64,000 bases of DNA from Pseudomonas zanjanensis. Lineage in GTDB: Bacteria; Pseudomonadota; Gammaproteobacteria; Pseudomonadales; Pseudomonadaceae. Within the stretch, counting starts at the first letter, position 1. Each line of letters opens with the position of its first letter. Below, one piece after another: positions 41,657 to 52,751 of this stretch. The stretch lies in assembly GCF_014268745.2 (NCBI RefSeq), contig NZ_JABWRB020000002.1, forward strand, positions 843,100-907,099, in the 5' to 3' direction. A program made the translations under genes and the position numbers. Under the pieces are notes generated by a model. It saw only the letters and a program-made list of their open reading frames with translations, was not told where the DNA came from and searched no databases.

Positions 41657-42955
41657 ATGTCTTTCAACATCGGCCTTAGCGGTCTCTATGCAGCCAACAA
41701 ACAGCTGGACGTGACCGGCAACAACATCGCCAACGTGGCGACCACCGGTTTCAAATCGTCCCGCGCGGAATTCGAAGACGTCTACTCGGCCACCAAGCTG
41801 GGTTCGGGCAGCAAGACCGTCGGCAACGGCGTGCGCCTGGCCAACGTTTCCCAGCAGTTCGGCCAGGGTGACGTGAACAACACCGGCAACGTGCTGGACA
41901 TGGGCATCCAGGGCCAGGGCTTCTTTGTCCTGAGCAACGACGGCTCCCTGAGCTACACCCGTGCCGGTACGTTCAAGACCGACAAGGAAGGTTTCATCAC
42001 CAACAGTGATGGCACCTCGCGCCTGCAGGGCTATGGCGTGGATGCCAACGGCAAGATCCAGAACGGCATCCTGACCGACCTGCGCATCGACACCTCGAAC
42101 CTGCCGCCGACCGCTACCAGCCTGGTCTCCTCGACCATCAACCTGAACTCGACAGCGACGCCGATCACTGCTGCGTTCAATCCGGCCGACACCGCTACGT
42201 TCACCAAGCAGTTCACCACCCCGATCTACGACACCCAGGGTAACCAGCACTCGATGGACCAGTACATGGTCAAGACGGCTGGCAACACTTGGAATGTCTA
42301 CACCTTGATCGATGGCCGTAACCTCAACGGCACCGCACCGACCACGACTGGTGCGACCGCGCCTGTTCCTTCGACCATGAACTTCGATTCAAGCGGCAGA
42401 TTGACCACGGTCACCACTCCGCCAGCGACCGTCAACAGCGATCTGGTATTGACCGGCTGGGTTCCGGGCACCGTGACCAACGGGACATGGACCGCCAACG
42501 GCGCTTCCAGCGCACCGACCATTACGATTTCCATGGGCAACACCACCCAGTTCAACGCCGACACCGCCCGCTCGATCCCAACCCAGAACGGCTACGCCAC
42601 TGGCCAGATCACTAACCTGACCATCGACGGCAGCGGTGTATTGCTGGCTAACTTCAGCAACAACCAGACCAAGCCGATCGGCCAGCTCGCCCTCGCCAGT
42701 TTCACCAACGAGCAAGGTTTGCAACCGGTAGGCGGCACCAGCTGGAAAGAAACCTTCGCCTCGGGCATCCCGGGCTACGATGCGCCACAGACCGGCACCC
42801 TGGGTTCGATCGTCTCCAACTCCCTGGAAGAGTCCAACGTCAACCTGACCAACGAACTGGTCGAGCTGATCAAGGCCCAGAGCAACTACCAGGCGAACGC
42901 CAAGACCATCTCCACCCAGAGCACCATCATGCAGACCATCATTCAGATGGCTTGA
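41657..42955 (+). CDS. flgE: Flagellar hook protein FlgE
   Basis: 432 residues. Conserved ends: SFNIGLSGLYAANKQLDVTG and NNIANVATTGFKSSRAEFED at the N-terminus, and SLEESNVNLTNELVELIKAQ with SNYQANAKTISTQS at the C-terminus. The middle is a Thr/Ala-rich variable domain. It polymerises into the hook. A terminator follows directly; flgF and later flg genes are not next on this strand. Confidence 0.95.
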   Translation: MSFNIGLSGLYAANKQLDVTGNNIANVATTGFKSSRAEFEDVYSATKLGSGSKTVGNGVRLANVSQQFGQGDVNNTGNVLDMGIQGQGFFVLSNDGSLSYTRAGTFKTDKEGFITNSDGTSRLQGYGVDANGKIQNGILTDLRIDTSNLPPTATSLVSSTINLNSTATPITAAFNPADTATFTKQFTTPIYDTQGNQHSMDQYMVKTAGNTWNVYTLIDGRNLNGTAPTTTGATAPVPSTMNFDSSGRLTTVTTPPATVNSDLVLTGWVPGTVTNGTWTANGASSAPTITISMGNTTQFNADTARSIPTQNGYATGQITNLTIDGSGVLLANFSNNQTKPIGQLALASFTNEQGLQPVGGTSWKETFASGIPGYDAPQTGTLGSIVSNSLEESNVNLTNELVELIKAQSNYQANAKTISTQSTIMQTIIQMA

Positions 42956-42985
42956 TGTCGATGGCTGTTTGAAGGCTGCACAAGG

Positions 42986-43010
42986 AGCCCCTCGAAAGAG
43001 GGGCTTTTTT
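42986..43010 (+). terminator. Terminator after flgE
   Basis: AGCCCCTC GAAA GAGGGGCTTTTTT, 30 bp after the flgE stop. Confidence 0.93.
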
Positions 43011-43069
43011 ATGGGTGGCTATTTTTGTGGTGCCTGTGCTGGCCTCATCGCGAGCAAACAACTTCCGAC

Positions 43070-43159
43070 TGTGGGAGCGGGCTTGCTCGCGAAGGCGTCG
43101 GCACAATCAGCATTGACGGTACCTGACCCACCGCTTTCGCGAGCAAGCCCGCTCCCACA
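43070..43159. repeat. REPIN, family A
   Basis: Inverted family-A cores between the convergent flgE and nrdA genes. A lone half-core (TCATCGCGAGCAAAC) lies just to its left at ~43046. Confidence 0.82.
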
Positions 43160-43224
43160 GGGTTATGTGTACGCAGTTCTACATCCTGCTCGCGATGGGG
43201 CCAGGCGCCGAATTTTCTTCAGGC

Positions 43225-43262
43225 AAAAGAAAACCCCCGATAAACCAGCGGTCTATCGGGGG
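43225..43262 (-). terminator. Terminator of nrdA
   Basis: On the minus strand CCCCCGATAGACC / GGTTTATCGGGGG stem followed by TTTTCTTTT, 40 bp after the nrdA stop. Confidence 0.88.
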
Positions 43263-43301
43263 CTTCTTCAGCGGGCGCTTTTACACGCCCACCCGCTCAG
43301 C

Positions 43302-46193
<2,892 letters not shown>

Positions 46194-46546
46194 GGGTGTC
46201 TCCACGTTCTCTATGTTTGTTTGGGCACCATCACGGTGCCCACCGTTCCGTCCTGAAGCACTACAACCGACTGGCGCCGGGCATAACAACTTCGGGACAG
46301 TAGGAAGCAGGCGTTTAATGCCGCTTCCATCCGAAGTTCTCAGGTTGCGAGCGAGGCTCGAAACCGGGTTGCCGGGGTGGCAGCAATTGACTGCAACACC
46401 CGTACCGTTTCGGTCGTTTCGGACCTTGAAACAGTTGCCATCCGCAGGGGCGGTCTGGGCTTGGGGAAATGCGATGTTCCAGTTGGACAGAAGCAAGAAA
46501 AGCGCTTGAATTCTCTGCCCGACTTGTGTTTGGTTTTTGGCCTGAA

Positions 46547-46593
46547 ACCCTACATGTAGGGTTTTTTACGCGGCGGGCTACAAGATAATGCGT
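46547..46593 (-). promoter_or_regulatory. Two NrdR-like boxes upstream of nrdA
   Basis: A perfect 16-bp palindrome ACCCTACATGTAGGGT (46547-46562) and, 31 bp away centre to centre on the minus strand, ACGCATTATCTTGTAG (46578-46593). They match the NrdR box (roughly ACACTATATATAGTGT) at 12 and about 11 of 16 positions, and the 31-bp spacing is that of known NrdR box pairs. The palindrome could instead be part of a terminator, as T-rich sequence follows it. Confidence 0.45.
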
Positions 46594-46619
46594 TTTTGGG
46601 GGGTATGCAACGTACTACC

Positions 46620-46628
46620 TGTGGATAA
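46620..46628 (-). promoter_or_regulatory. DnaA box upstream of nrdA
   Basis: TTATCCACA on the minus strand is a perfect consensus DnaA box, ~430 bp before the nrdA start. DnaA control of nrdAB is known in E. coli. Confidence 0.55.
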
Positions 46629-46911
46629 GCCTGTGCGTAATTTGTGTGCGAAACGTGGAACAGCTCTGTAGGCCGCGACCTAGCTGGAGTGGACCTTTTT
46701 TCATTGGTTTCGATGATCCGAAAACAGCTTGAAGGTTTTTGCGGGCGCGGACGTTACCACAGAAAACCCACCCGATCGAAACGCATTTGTCTGCTTGTTT
46801 TCTGCGCAGGCGACGTTTATACAATCGGCCCATGCATGGGTGTGTTTATCCTCCTTTAACATGACAAAAAGATGGGGGGAGGTGTTTCCGAATAGTTGAA
46901 GCGGGCACTTT

Positions 46912-47004
46912 GTGGCGAGGGAGCTTGCTCCCGCTCGAGTGCGCAGCGCTCGCAAGTTTTTGGGGCTGCTTCGCACCCCAGCGGGAGCAAGCTCCCTCGC
47001 CACA
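46912..47004. repeat. REPIN, family B
   Basis: Inverted family-B cores (GTGGCGAGGGAGCTTGCTCC / complement) with inner GTGCGCAGCGCTCG, 50 bp upstream of the response-regulator start. Confidence 0.85.
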
Positions 47005-47054
47005 GAGGTTTGTGCTGATCCTTCCTTTTATATTCGCAGCAAGACGAGGCCCCA

Positions 47055-47777
47055 GTGGAACAAGAAGCCTGGCAGGTATTGATCGTCGAGGATGACCAGC
47101 GTCTGGCCGAGCTGACCCGGGAATACCTCGAAAGCAACGGGTTGCGTGTCGCCATCGAAGGCGACGGTGCGGTGGCGGCGGCGCGGATCATTGCCGAGCA
47201 GCCGGACCTGGTGGTCCTCGACCTGATGCTGCCCGGCGAAGACGGCCTGAGCATTTGCCGTAAAGTGCGCCAGCAGTATGACGGGCCGATCCTGATGCTC
47301 ACCGCTCGCACCGACGACACCGATCAGATCCAGGGCCTGGACCTGGGCGCCGATGACTACGTCTGCAAACCGGTTCGCCCGCGTCTGCTCTTGGCGCGCA
47401 TCCAGGCCCTGCTGCGGCGCAGCGAGCCGGAGCCGAGTACGGCGCAGAAGCCGCGGCGCCTGCAATTCGGCCCGCTGGTGGTCGACGATGCCCTGCGCGA
47501 AGCCTGGTTGCAGGGCAACGGTATCGAGCTGACCAGCGCCGAATTCGACCTGCTGTGGCTGCTGGTGTCCAATGCCGGGCGCATCCTGTCCCGGGAAGAA
47601 ATCTTCACCGCCCTGCGCGGCATTGGTTATGACGGCCAGGACCGTTCCATCGACGTGCGCATCTCGCGCATCCGCCCCAAGATCGGCGACGACCCGGACC
47701 ATCCACGGTTGATCAAGACCATCCGCAGCAAAGGCTACCTGTTCGTTCCTGAAGCTTGCGTAGACCTGGCGCCGTGA
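47055..47777 (+). CDS. OmpR-family response regulator (RstA-like)
   Basis: 240 residues from GTG 47055, preceded by GACGAGG. The receiver domain (~8-120) has VEDDQRLAE, phospho-acceptor Asp in LVVLDLMLPGEDG and the KP pair in YVCKPVRP. The C-terminal winged helix carries ELTSAEFDLLWLLVSNAGRI, SIDVRISRIRPKIGDDP and IRSKGYLFVP. It regulates transcription as a phosphorylated dimer. The stop overlaps the start of the kinase gene (GTGA). The position next to nrdA matches the P. aeruginosa PA1157 locus. Confidence 0.92.
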   Translation: MEQEAWQVLIVEDDQRLAELTREYLESNGLRVAIEGDGAVAAARIIAEQPDLVVLDLMLPGEDGLSICRKVRQQYDGPILMLTARTDDTDQIQGLDLGADDYVCKPVRPRLLLARIQALLRRSEPEPSTAQKPRRLQFGPLVVDDALREAWLQGNGIELTSAEFDLLWLLVSNAGRILSREEIFTALRGIGYDGQDRSIDVRISRIRPKIGDDPDHPRLIKTIRSKGYLFVPEACVDLAP

Positions 47778-49384
47778 ATTCGATCTTCCTGCGTATTTAC
47801 GGCGGCATGTGCGCGGCGCTGGTGTTGGTGGCGATCCTCGGTGTGCTGGCCCTGCACCTGCTCAACCAGACCCGCGGCGAGCAATACCGCGAGCGCCTGG
47901 CCCACGGCACGTTTTCGTTGATGGCCGACAACCTGCGGCCGATGAACGACACCGAGCGCCGCCGGGCGCTGGCGGTGTGGGAGCGCCTGCTGGGCATTCC
48001 CCTGGCGTTGCAGACCTTCACCCAGACCGACCTCGACCTCGGCCAGCGCACCCGCGTACTGCGCGGCCAGGCGCTGGTCGAGCAGACCGGGCCGCACGCG
48101 GCAAAAGTCTACCGGCTGGTCAATGATGCCGAGCAATTGATGTTGGTCGGGGAAGTCCAGCAGATCAGCGAGCAACTGGCCCGCGCGACCATTTACCTGT
48201 TGGCCGACGAACTGGTGCGTTACCCGGTGGCCGAGCAACCCAAGCGGTTGGCGCAACTGGAGCAGGAAAAAGGCTTTGGTTTCGACCTGCGACTCATGAC
48301 CGCCGAGCAGGCTGACATGGACGAAGACCAGCGCCGTCGCGTGTCCGAGGGCGATACGGTGATGGCCCTGGGCAAGGGCGGTGACTCCATCCGGGTCTTC
48401 GCTGGCATGGTCGGTACGCCGTGGGTGCTGGAGATCGGCCCGCTGTACCAGATGAACCCTTATCCGCCGCAATGGCTGGTGTTGATCGCGGCGCTGGGCT
48501 TGAGTCTGATCGGCTTGATCGTCTATCTGTTGGTGCGTCAGTTGGAGCGACGGTTGCGTGGCCTGGAATCGGCCGCCACCCAGATCGCCCAGGGCAGCCT
48601 GGAAACCCGGGTGCCCGCCCGAGGCGCCGACTCGGTCGGGCGACTGGCTGCGGCGTTCAACGGCATGGCCGAACACCTGCAGCAACTGTTGGCGATCCAG
48701 CGCGAGCTGGTGCGGGCGGTGTCCCACGAATTGCGCACCCCGGTGGCGCGCCTGCGCTTCGGCCTGGAAATGCTCGGCAGCGCCACCACGCCCCAGGCCC
48801 GGGACAAATACCTGGCGGGCATGGACCACGACATCGAAGACCTGGATCGGCTGGTGGACGAAATGCTCACCTACGCGCGGCTGGAACAAGGCTCACCGGC
48901 GTTGAATTTCCAGCGGGTGGATCTGGATGCGCTGGTCAATCAGGTGATCGATGAACTGGGACCGTTGCGGGCCGGAGTCATCGTCGAGCGCGGCCTCTGC
49001 CTGTCGGCCGCTGATTGCGACGGCGCCTGGGTCGAGGCCGAGCCACGCTTCCTGCATCGCGCGTTGCAGAATCTGGTGGGCAATGCCATGCGCCACGCCC
49101 ATTCCAAGGTCACGGTCAGTTATCAGGTGGGCCAGTTGCGCTGCCGGGTGGATGTGGAAGACGACGGGCCCGGCGTGCCGGAAGCGGCATGGGAGCGGAT
49201 TTTCAAGCCGTTCCTGCGCCTGGACGACAGCCGTGCCCGTGCGTCGGGCGGTCATGGGCTGGGGTTGTCGATCGTGCGGCGGATCATCCACTGGCACGAT
49301 GGCCGGGCATTGATCGGCAAGAGCAAGAGCCTGGGTGGGGCGTGCTTCAGCTTGAGTTGGCCGAGGCATCAGGACAGGTCCTGA
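47774..49384 (+). CDS. Membrane sensor histidine kinase (RstB-like)
   Basis: 536 residues from GTG 47774, overlapping the regulator gene by 4 bp. Membrane helix 1 at ~3-25, a periplasmic RstB-type sensor to ~235, helix 2 (PPQWLVLIAALGLSLIGLIV), a HAMP domain (~260-310), H-box AVSHELRTPVARLRFG, N-box LVGNAMRHA, and G boxes VEDDGPGVP and GGHGLGLSIVRRI. It would phosphorylate the adjacent regulator; the signal is unknown. A family-A REPIN follows the stop. Confidence 0.92.
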   Translation: MNSIFLRIYGGMCAALVLVAILGVLALHLLNQTRGEQYRERLAHGTFSLMADNLRPMNDTERRRALAVWERLLGIPLALQTFTQTDLDLGQRTRVLRGQALVEQTGPHAAKVYRLVNDAEQLMLVGEVQQISEQLARATIYLLADELVRYPVAEQPKRLAQLEQEKGFGFDLRLMTAEQADMDEDQRRRVSEGDTVMALGKGGDSIRVFAGMVGTPWVLEIGPLYQMNPYPPQWLVLIAALGLSLIGLIVYLLVRQLERRLRGLESAATQIAQGSLETRVPARGADSVGRLAAAFNGMAEHLQQLLAIQRELVRAVSHELRTPVARLRFGLEMLGSATTPQARDKYLAGMDHDIEDLDRLVDEMLTYARLEQGSPALNFQRVDLDALVNQVIDELGPLRAGVIVERGLCLSAADCDGAWVEAEPRFLHRALQNLVGNAMRHAHSKVTVSYQVGQLRCRVDVEDDGPGVPEAAWERIFKPFLRLDDSRARASGGHGLGLSIVRRIIHWHDGRALIGKSKSLGGACFSLSWPRHQDRS

Positions 49385-49409
49385 GAGATGCAGTGATCGA
49401 TAGTCCCCC

Positions 49410-49476
49410 TTCGCGAGCAAGCCCGCTCCCACATTTTGGAATGCATTCCATCTGTGGGAGCGGGCTTGCTCGCGAA
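49410..49476. repeat. REPIN, family A
   Basis: Inverted family-A cores separated by a short spacer, between the convergent kinase and pcpS genes. Confidence 0.85.
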
Positions 49477-49501
49477 GGCGGCATTCCAGGCACAACAAGT
49501 C

Positions 49502-50236
49502 TCAGGCCCTGATCCCCACCAGGCTCAACAACTGCCCATCCTTCACCCCAAACTGCGCCTGCAGCTCACTGCCATGGCGCCACTCGGCCGACAGGTCCGT
49601 CAGCAGACGCAATCGCACCTGTCCATCGGGGCTCCAATCCAAAACCTCGGCATGCTCGAAATAAAAACGCTGCCTGACGATGGGGTACAGCGCCTTGAAC
49701 AGACTTTCCTTCACTGAAAAGGTCAGGGTCACCAGCAAGGCCTGGTCATCGCGGGCGAGCCGGGTCATGCGTTGCAGCTCTGGCGAGGTGAGGATTTCAC
49801 CGGCCAGGCGTTCGGCGCGTTCGGGGTCGAGCAGGTTCTCCACGTCCATGCCCAAGCCTTGCCAGTGTTCTTTTTTCGCGACGATGGCCGCTGCCCGGCC
49901 CGTGCTGTGGGTGATCGAGCCGCTGATATGCGCCGGCCACACCGGGGCGCGGTCTTCGCCAATGGCCGGTACGCAGATCTGGCCATCGAGTCGCTGCAAC
50001 GCCGCCCGAGCGCAGATCCGCCCGGCCAGGAACTCTGCCTGACGCTTGGCCACCGAACGCTGGATGCTCGCCGGTGGCTCGATGACGCTGTTGGTGAAGT
50101 CGGCGCCCACCAGCAACAACGGGTCGAAGCGGGTGCTCAGCAGCACCGTATCGGGCAGGGCGTCGGGCAATAGCCAGTGCTCATCCAGGGGCGAGCAACA
50201 GGCGGGGAGGGTGGGGAGTGTCTTCATGCCGGGCAT
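49502..50236 (-). CDS. pcpS: 4'-phosphopantetheinyl transferase (PcpS-type, Sfp/EntD family)
   Basis: 244 residues from ATG 50236, or 241 from the next in-frame ATG at 50227; no clear ribosome site decides. The family motifs are present: SVAKRQAEFLAGRICARAAL, GEDRAPVWPAHISGSITHS, the Mg-binding LGMDVEN and FSVKESLFKALYP. It closely follows P. aeruginosa PcpS, which loads the pantetheine arm onto acyl carrier proteins of both primary metabolism and siderophore synthesis; pseudomonads lack a separate AcpS. Confidence 0.95.
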   Translation of the reverse strand: MPGMKTLPTLPACCSPLDEHWLLPDALPDTVLLSTRFDPLLLVGADFTNSVIEPPASIQRSVAKRQAEFLAGRICARAALQRLDGQICVPAIGEDRAPVWPAHISGSITHSTGRAAAIVAKKEHWQGLGMDVENLLDPERAERLAGEILTSPELQRMTRLARDDQALLVTLTFSVKESLFKALYPIVRQRFYFEHAEVLDWSPDGQVRLRLLTDLSAEWRHGSELQAQFGVKDGQLLSLVGIRA

Positions 50237-50298
50237 TTTGCCGGGTTGGTGGGAGGCTGGGTAGTGGCGTGGCGTTTATGTGAGGCATGGCTGGCTTT

Positions 50299-50393
50299 TG
50301 TGGCGAGGGAGCTTGCTCCCGCTGGGCTGCGAAGCGGCCCCAAAAGATCTGTGAGCGCTACGCACTCAAGCGGGAGCAAGCTCCCTCGCCACA
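50299..50393. repeat. REPIN, family B
   Basis: Inverted family-B cores with inner GGGCTGCGAAGCGGCCCC, between pcpS and the dienelactone hydrolase gene (both minus strand). Confidence 0.85.
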
Positions 50394-50426
50394 AAAACAT
50401 CATTTTTTCAGCTGAAAGAAGTGTGC

Positions 50427-51218
50427 TCAGCCAAAGATTTTCTTGAAGAACTTCTGCATATCCGCCCACGACTTCTCGTCGGCTTCCTTGTTGTAGGCGA
50501 TGTCCGGTCCGCCATGCTCGCCGTGGCTCAAGCGGTCGGCATCGGGGTTGCTGAAACCGTGCTTGGCGCCTTCGAGGTTGACGAATTTATAGTCGACACC
50601 GGCCTTGTCCATCTCACTCTTGAACGCGGTCACGTTGTCCTGGGTGACCATGCTGTCCAAGGCGCCATGTTCCACCAGCACCTTGGCCTTGACGCTGCCT
50701 GGCGTGGCCGGGGTATTGGTCACCAGCGCACCGTGGAAGCTCACCACGCCGGCCAGCGGCACACCCTGGCGCGCCGCGTCGAGCACGACTTTGCCGCCGA
50801 AGCAGTAGCCAATGGCAGCGAGTTTGTCCGGATCGGTCTGGGGCTGTTTTTTCAGCAGGTCGAGACCGGCCTGGAAGCGGGCGCTGGCCGCCTTGCCGTC
50901 CTTGAGCGCCGCCTGCATGAAGGCCATGGCGTCCTTGGGGTGCTCGGTGTTCTTGCCGCCGCCGTACATGTCGATGGCCAGGGCGCTGTAGCCCAGGCCC
51001 GCGAGATCACGGGCACGGCGCTTGGCGTAATCGTTCAGCCCCCACCATTCATGCACCACCACCACGCCTGGGCGCGGGCCTTTGACGGCGTCGTCATAAG
51101 CGTAATAACCGATCAGCTGGGTGCCGTCGGCACTGGTGTAGGGGATCTCCTGGGTCTGGATGGCGGCGTGGCTCACACCGCTCATGGCCAGAAGTACAAC
51201 AGCTAGCAGCCTGCGCAT
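50427..51218 (-). CDS. Secreted dienelactone hydrolase family protein
   Basis: 263 residues, with a clear signal peptide (MRRLLAVVLLAMSGVSHAA). The alpha/beta-hydrolase domain has VVVVHEWWGLNDY, the Cys nucleophile in IGYCFGGKVVLDAA, an acidic residue in VEHGALDSMVT, and the His in GAKHGFSNPDADR. The fold is that of dienelactone hydrolase, but periplasmic members of this group have no established substrate. AGGAG lies 7 bp before ATG. It is divergent from oprH-phoPQ. Confidence 0.88.
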   Translation of the reverse strand: MRRLLAVVLLAMSGVSHAAIQTQEIPYTSADGTQLIGYYAYDDAVKGPRPGVVVVHEWWGLNDYAKRRARDLAGLGYSALAIDMYGGGKNTEHPKDAMAFMQAALKDGKAASARFQAGLDLLKKQPQTDPDKLAAIGYCFGGKVVLDAARQGVPLAGVVSFHGALVTNTPATPGSVKAKVLVEHGALDSMVTQDNVTAFKSEMDKAGVDYKFVNLEGAKHGFSNPDADRLSHGEHGGPDIAYNKEADEKSWADMQKFFKKIFG

Positions 51219-51273
51219 GACGGATCTCCTTATAAAAAGTGGTCCGCACAGATTAGCCGATTCATTCAGCGCC

Positions 51274-51301
51274 GGTTCAGAGAACGTTCAACGGGTGTTC
51301 A
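51274..51301 (+). promoter_or_regulatory. Triple PhoP box upstream of oprH-phoPQ
   Basis: GGTTCA at 51274, CGTTCA at 51285 and TGTTCA at 51296: three hexamers at exact 11-bp steps, resembling the PhoP direct repeat (T/G)GTTTA-N5-(T/G)GTTTA. They lie 63-90 bp before the oprH start, as expected for autoregulation by PhoP at low Mg2+. Confidence 0.75.
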
Positions 51302-51363
51302 GGGACCGCTGGTTAAGGTGACGGCGACTTCACAACACATCCACGCTGCAAAGGAACTTGATC

Positions 51364-51963
51364 ATGACTGCTATGAAAAAACTGCTGCTGGCCTTCACCG
51401 TGCTGGGCGCCAGCGCCATGGCCCACGCCGATGACAATTTCGCCAGCCTGACCCTGGGCCAGACCAGCGACAAGGTGAAGAAGTCCGACGCCTTGAACAG
51501 CGCCCTGAACAACCCGAACGCCGACGGCATCATCGGCAAGGACACCACCTATGGTCTGCGACTGGGCAAGCAGAACGACCAGGGCCGCTACTACGCCACC
51601 TACGACAACGTCTCGGGCACCCACAACGGCATCAAGTTGCGCCAGGAAAACCTGTTGGGCAGCTACGATGTGTTCTATCCGGTCACCGGCAGCACCAAAC
51701 TGTTCGGTGGCGGCACGGCGGGCCTGACCAAGCTGACCCAGGATTCGCCTGGCTTCAGTCGCGACAGCGACATCGGCTACGCGGTGGGCTTGCAGGGCGG
51801 CGTGCTGCAACAAATTTCGCAAAACACCTCGATTGAACTGGGTTACCGTTACCTGCGCAGCAACGCCAGCACCGAGATGAGCCCGCACGGTGGCGCCAAG
51901 GTTGGCTCGCTGGACCTGACCAGCAGCGCCCAGACCTACCTGTCCGCCAACTACACGTTCTAA
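51364..51963 (+). CDS. oprH: Outer-membrane protein OprH
   Basis: 199 residues from ATG 51364; a second ATG (MKKLLLAF) is 3 codons later. Signal peptide to ...SAMAHA. The rest is an 8-stranded barrel that lines up with P. aeruginosa OprH: ENLLGSYDVFYPVTGSTKLF, YRYLRSNASTEMSPHGGAK and the C-terminal SANYTF. OprH binds LPS and stabilises the outer membrane when divalent cations are scarce. It is first in the oprH-phoP-phoQ operon. Confidence 0.95.
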   Translation: MTAMKKLLLAFTVLGASAMAHADDNFASLTLGQTSDKVKKSDALNSALNNPNADGIIGKDTTYGLRLGKQNDQGRYYATYDNVSGTHNGIKLRQENLLGSYDVFYPVTGSTKLFGGGTAGLTKLTQDSPGFSRDSDIGYAVGLQGGVLQQISQNTSIELGYRYLRSNASTEMSPHGGAKVGSLDLTSSAQTYLSANYTF

Positions 51964-51991
51964 GCAGGCGAGGGCACGGTGAGGAGATCCA

Positions 51992-52017
51992 GCCGGATCG
52001 GTCGAAGACGATCCGGC
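51992..52017 (+). other. Intercistronic hairpin between oprH and phoP
   Basis: GCCGGATCG and CGATCCGGC form a 9-bp perfect stem with an 8-nt loop, followed by GCCTTTCGTT, which has only a weak T-tract. It may partly terminate or stabilise the oprH mRNA so that OprH exceeds PhoPQ. Confidence 0.6.
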
Positions 52018-52073
52018 GCCTTTCGTTGAGGTGCGCCGCACTGGATTGTTTGATTTGCCTGGGGAGAGGCTCC

Positions 52074-52751
52074 ATGAAATTACTGGTCGTCGAAGACGAA
52101 GCGCTGTTGCGTCATCACCTGCAAACCCGGCTCACCGACAGCGGCCATGTGGTGCAGGCCGTGGCCAATGCCGAGGAGGCCTTGTACCAGGCCCGGGAGT
52201 TCAACCATGACTTGGCGGTGATCGACCTGGGCCTGCCCGGCATCAGCGGGCTGGAGCTGATCCGCCGGCTGCGGGCCCAGGACAAGACGTTTCCGATCCT
52301 GATCCTGACCGCCCGCGGCAACTGGCAGGACAAGGTCGAAGGCCTGGCCGCCGGTGCCGACGACTACGTGGTCAAGCCGTTCCAGTTCGAAGAGCTGGAG
52401 GCTCGGTTGAACGCCCTGTTGCGCCGCTCCAGCGGCTTCACCCAGTCGACCATCGTCGCCGGGCCGTTGCTGCTGGACCTCAACCGCAAGCAGGCGTCCC
52501 TCGACGAGGAGCCGCTGGCGTTGACCGCCTACGAATACCGCATCCTCGAGTACCTGATGCGTCATCACCAGCAGGTGGTGGCCAAGGATCGTTTGATGGA
52601 GCAGCTTTACCCCGATGACGGCGAGCGTGATCCCAATGTCATCGAAGTGCTGGTAGGACGCCTTCGCCGTAAGCTGGAGGCCCCGGCCGGCTTCAAGCCA
52701 ATCGACACCGTGCGGGGCCTGGGTTATCTGTTCAACGAGCGCTGCCAGTGA
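52074..52751 (+). CDS. phoP: Response regulator PhoP
   Basis: 225 residues from ATG 52074 (MKLLVVEDEALLRHHLQTRL), after GGGGAGAGG; the open frame upstream has no support. The receiver domain has DLAVIDLGLPGISG (phospho-Asp) and YVVKPFQFEEL; the winged helix has LTAYEYRILEYLMRHHQQVV and VIEVLVGRLRRKLEA. It controls Mg2+-limitation, LPS-modification and cationic peptide resistance genes. The stop overlaps the phoQ start (GTGA). Confidence 0.97.
   Translation: MKLLVVEDEALLRHHLQTRLTDSGHVVQAVANAEEALYQAREFNHDLAVIDLGLPGISGLELIRRLRAQDKTFPILILTARGNWQDKVEGLAAGADDYVVKPFQFEELEARLNALLRRSSGFTQSTIVAGPLLLDLNRKQASLDEEPLALTAYEYRILEYLMRHHQQVVAKDRLMEQLYPDDGERDPNVIEVLVGRLRRKLEAPAGFKPIDTVRGLGYLFNERCQ

Larger units (their letters stand above)
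46194..47054. other. Long divergent gap between nrdA and the two-component operon
   Basis: About 860 bp without a gene I can support. From left to right it holds an nrdA leader (46194-46500), the NrdR-like boxes, the DnaA box, an unassigned AT-richer stretch (46630-46910), and a family-B REPIN. Confidence 0.5.

Noticed and set aside
46547..46570. CCCTACATGTAGGG followed by TTTTTT read as a terminator
   Set aside because: It is possible on the plus strand, but no plus-strand gene precedes it; the NrdR-box reading on the other strand was preferred, at low confidence.
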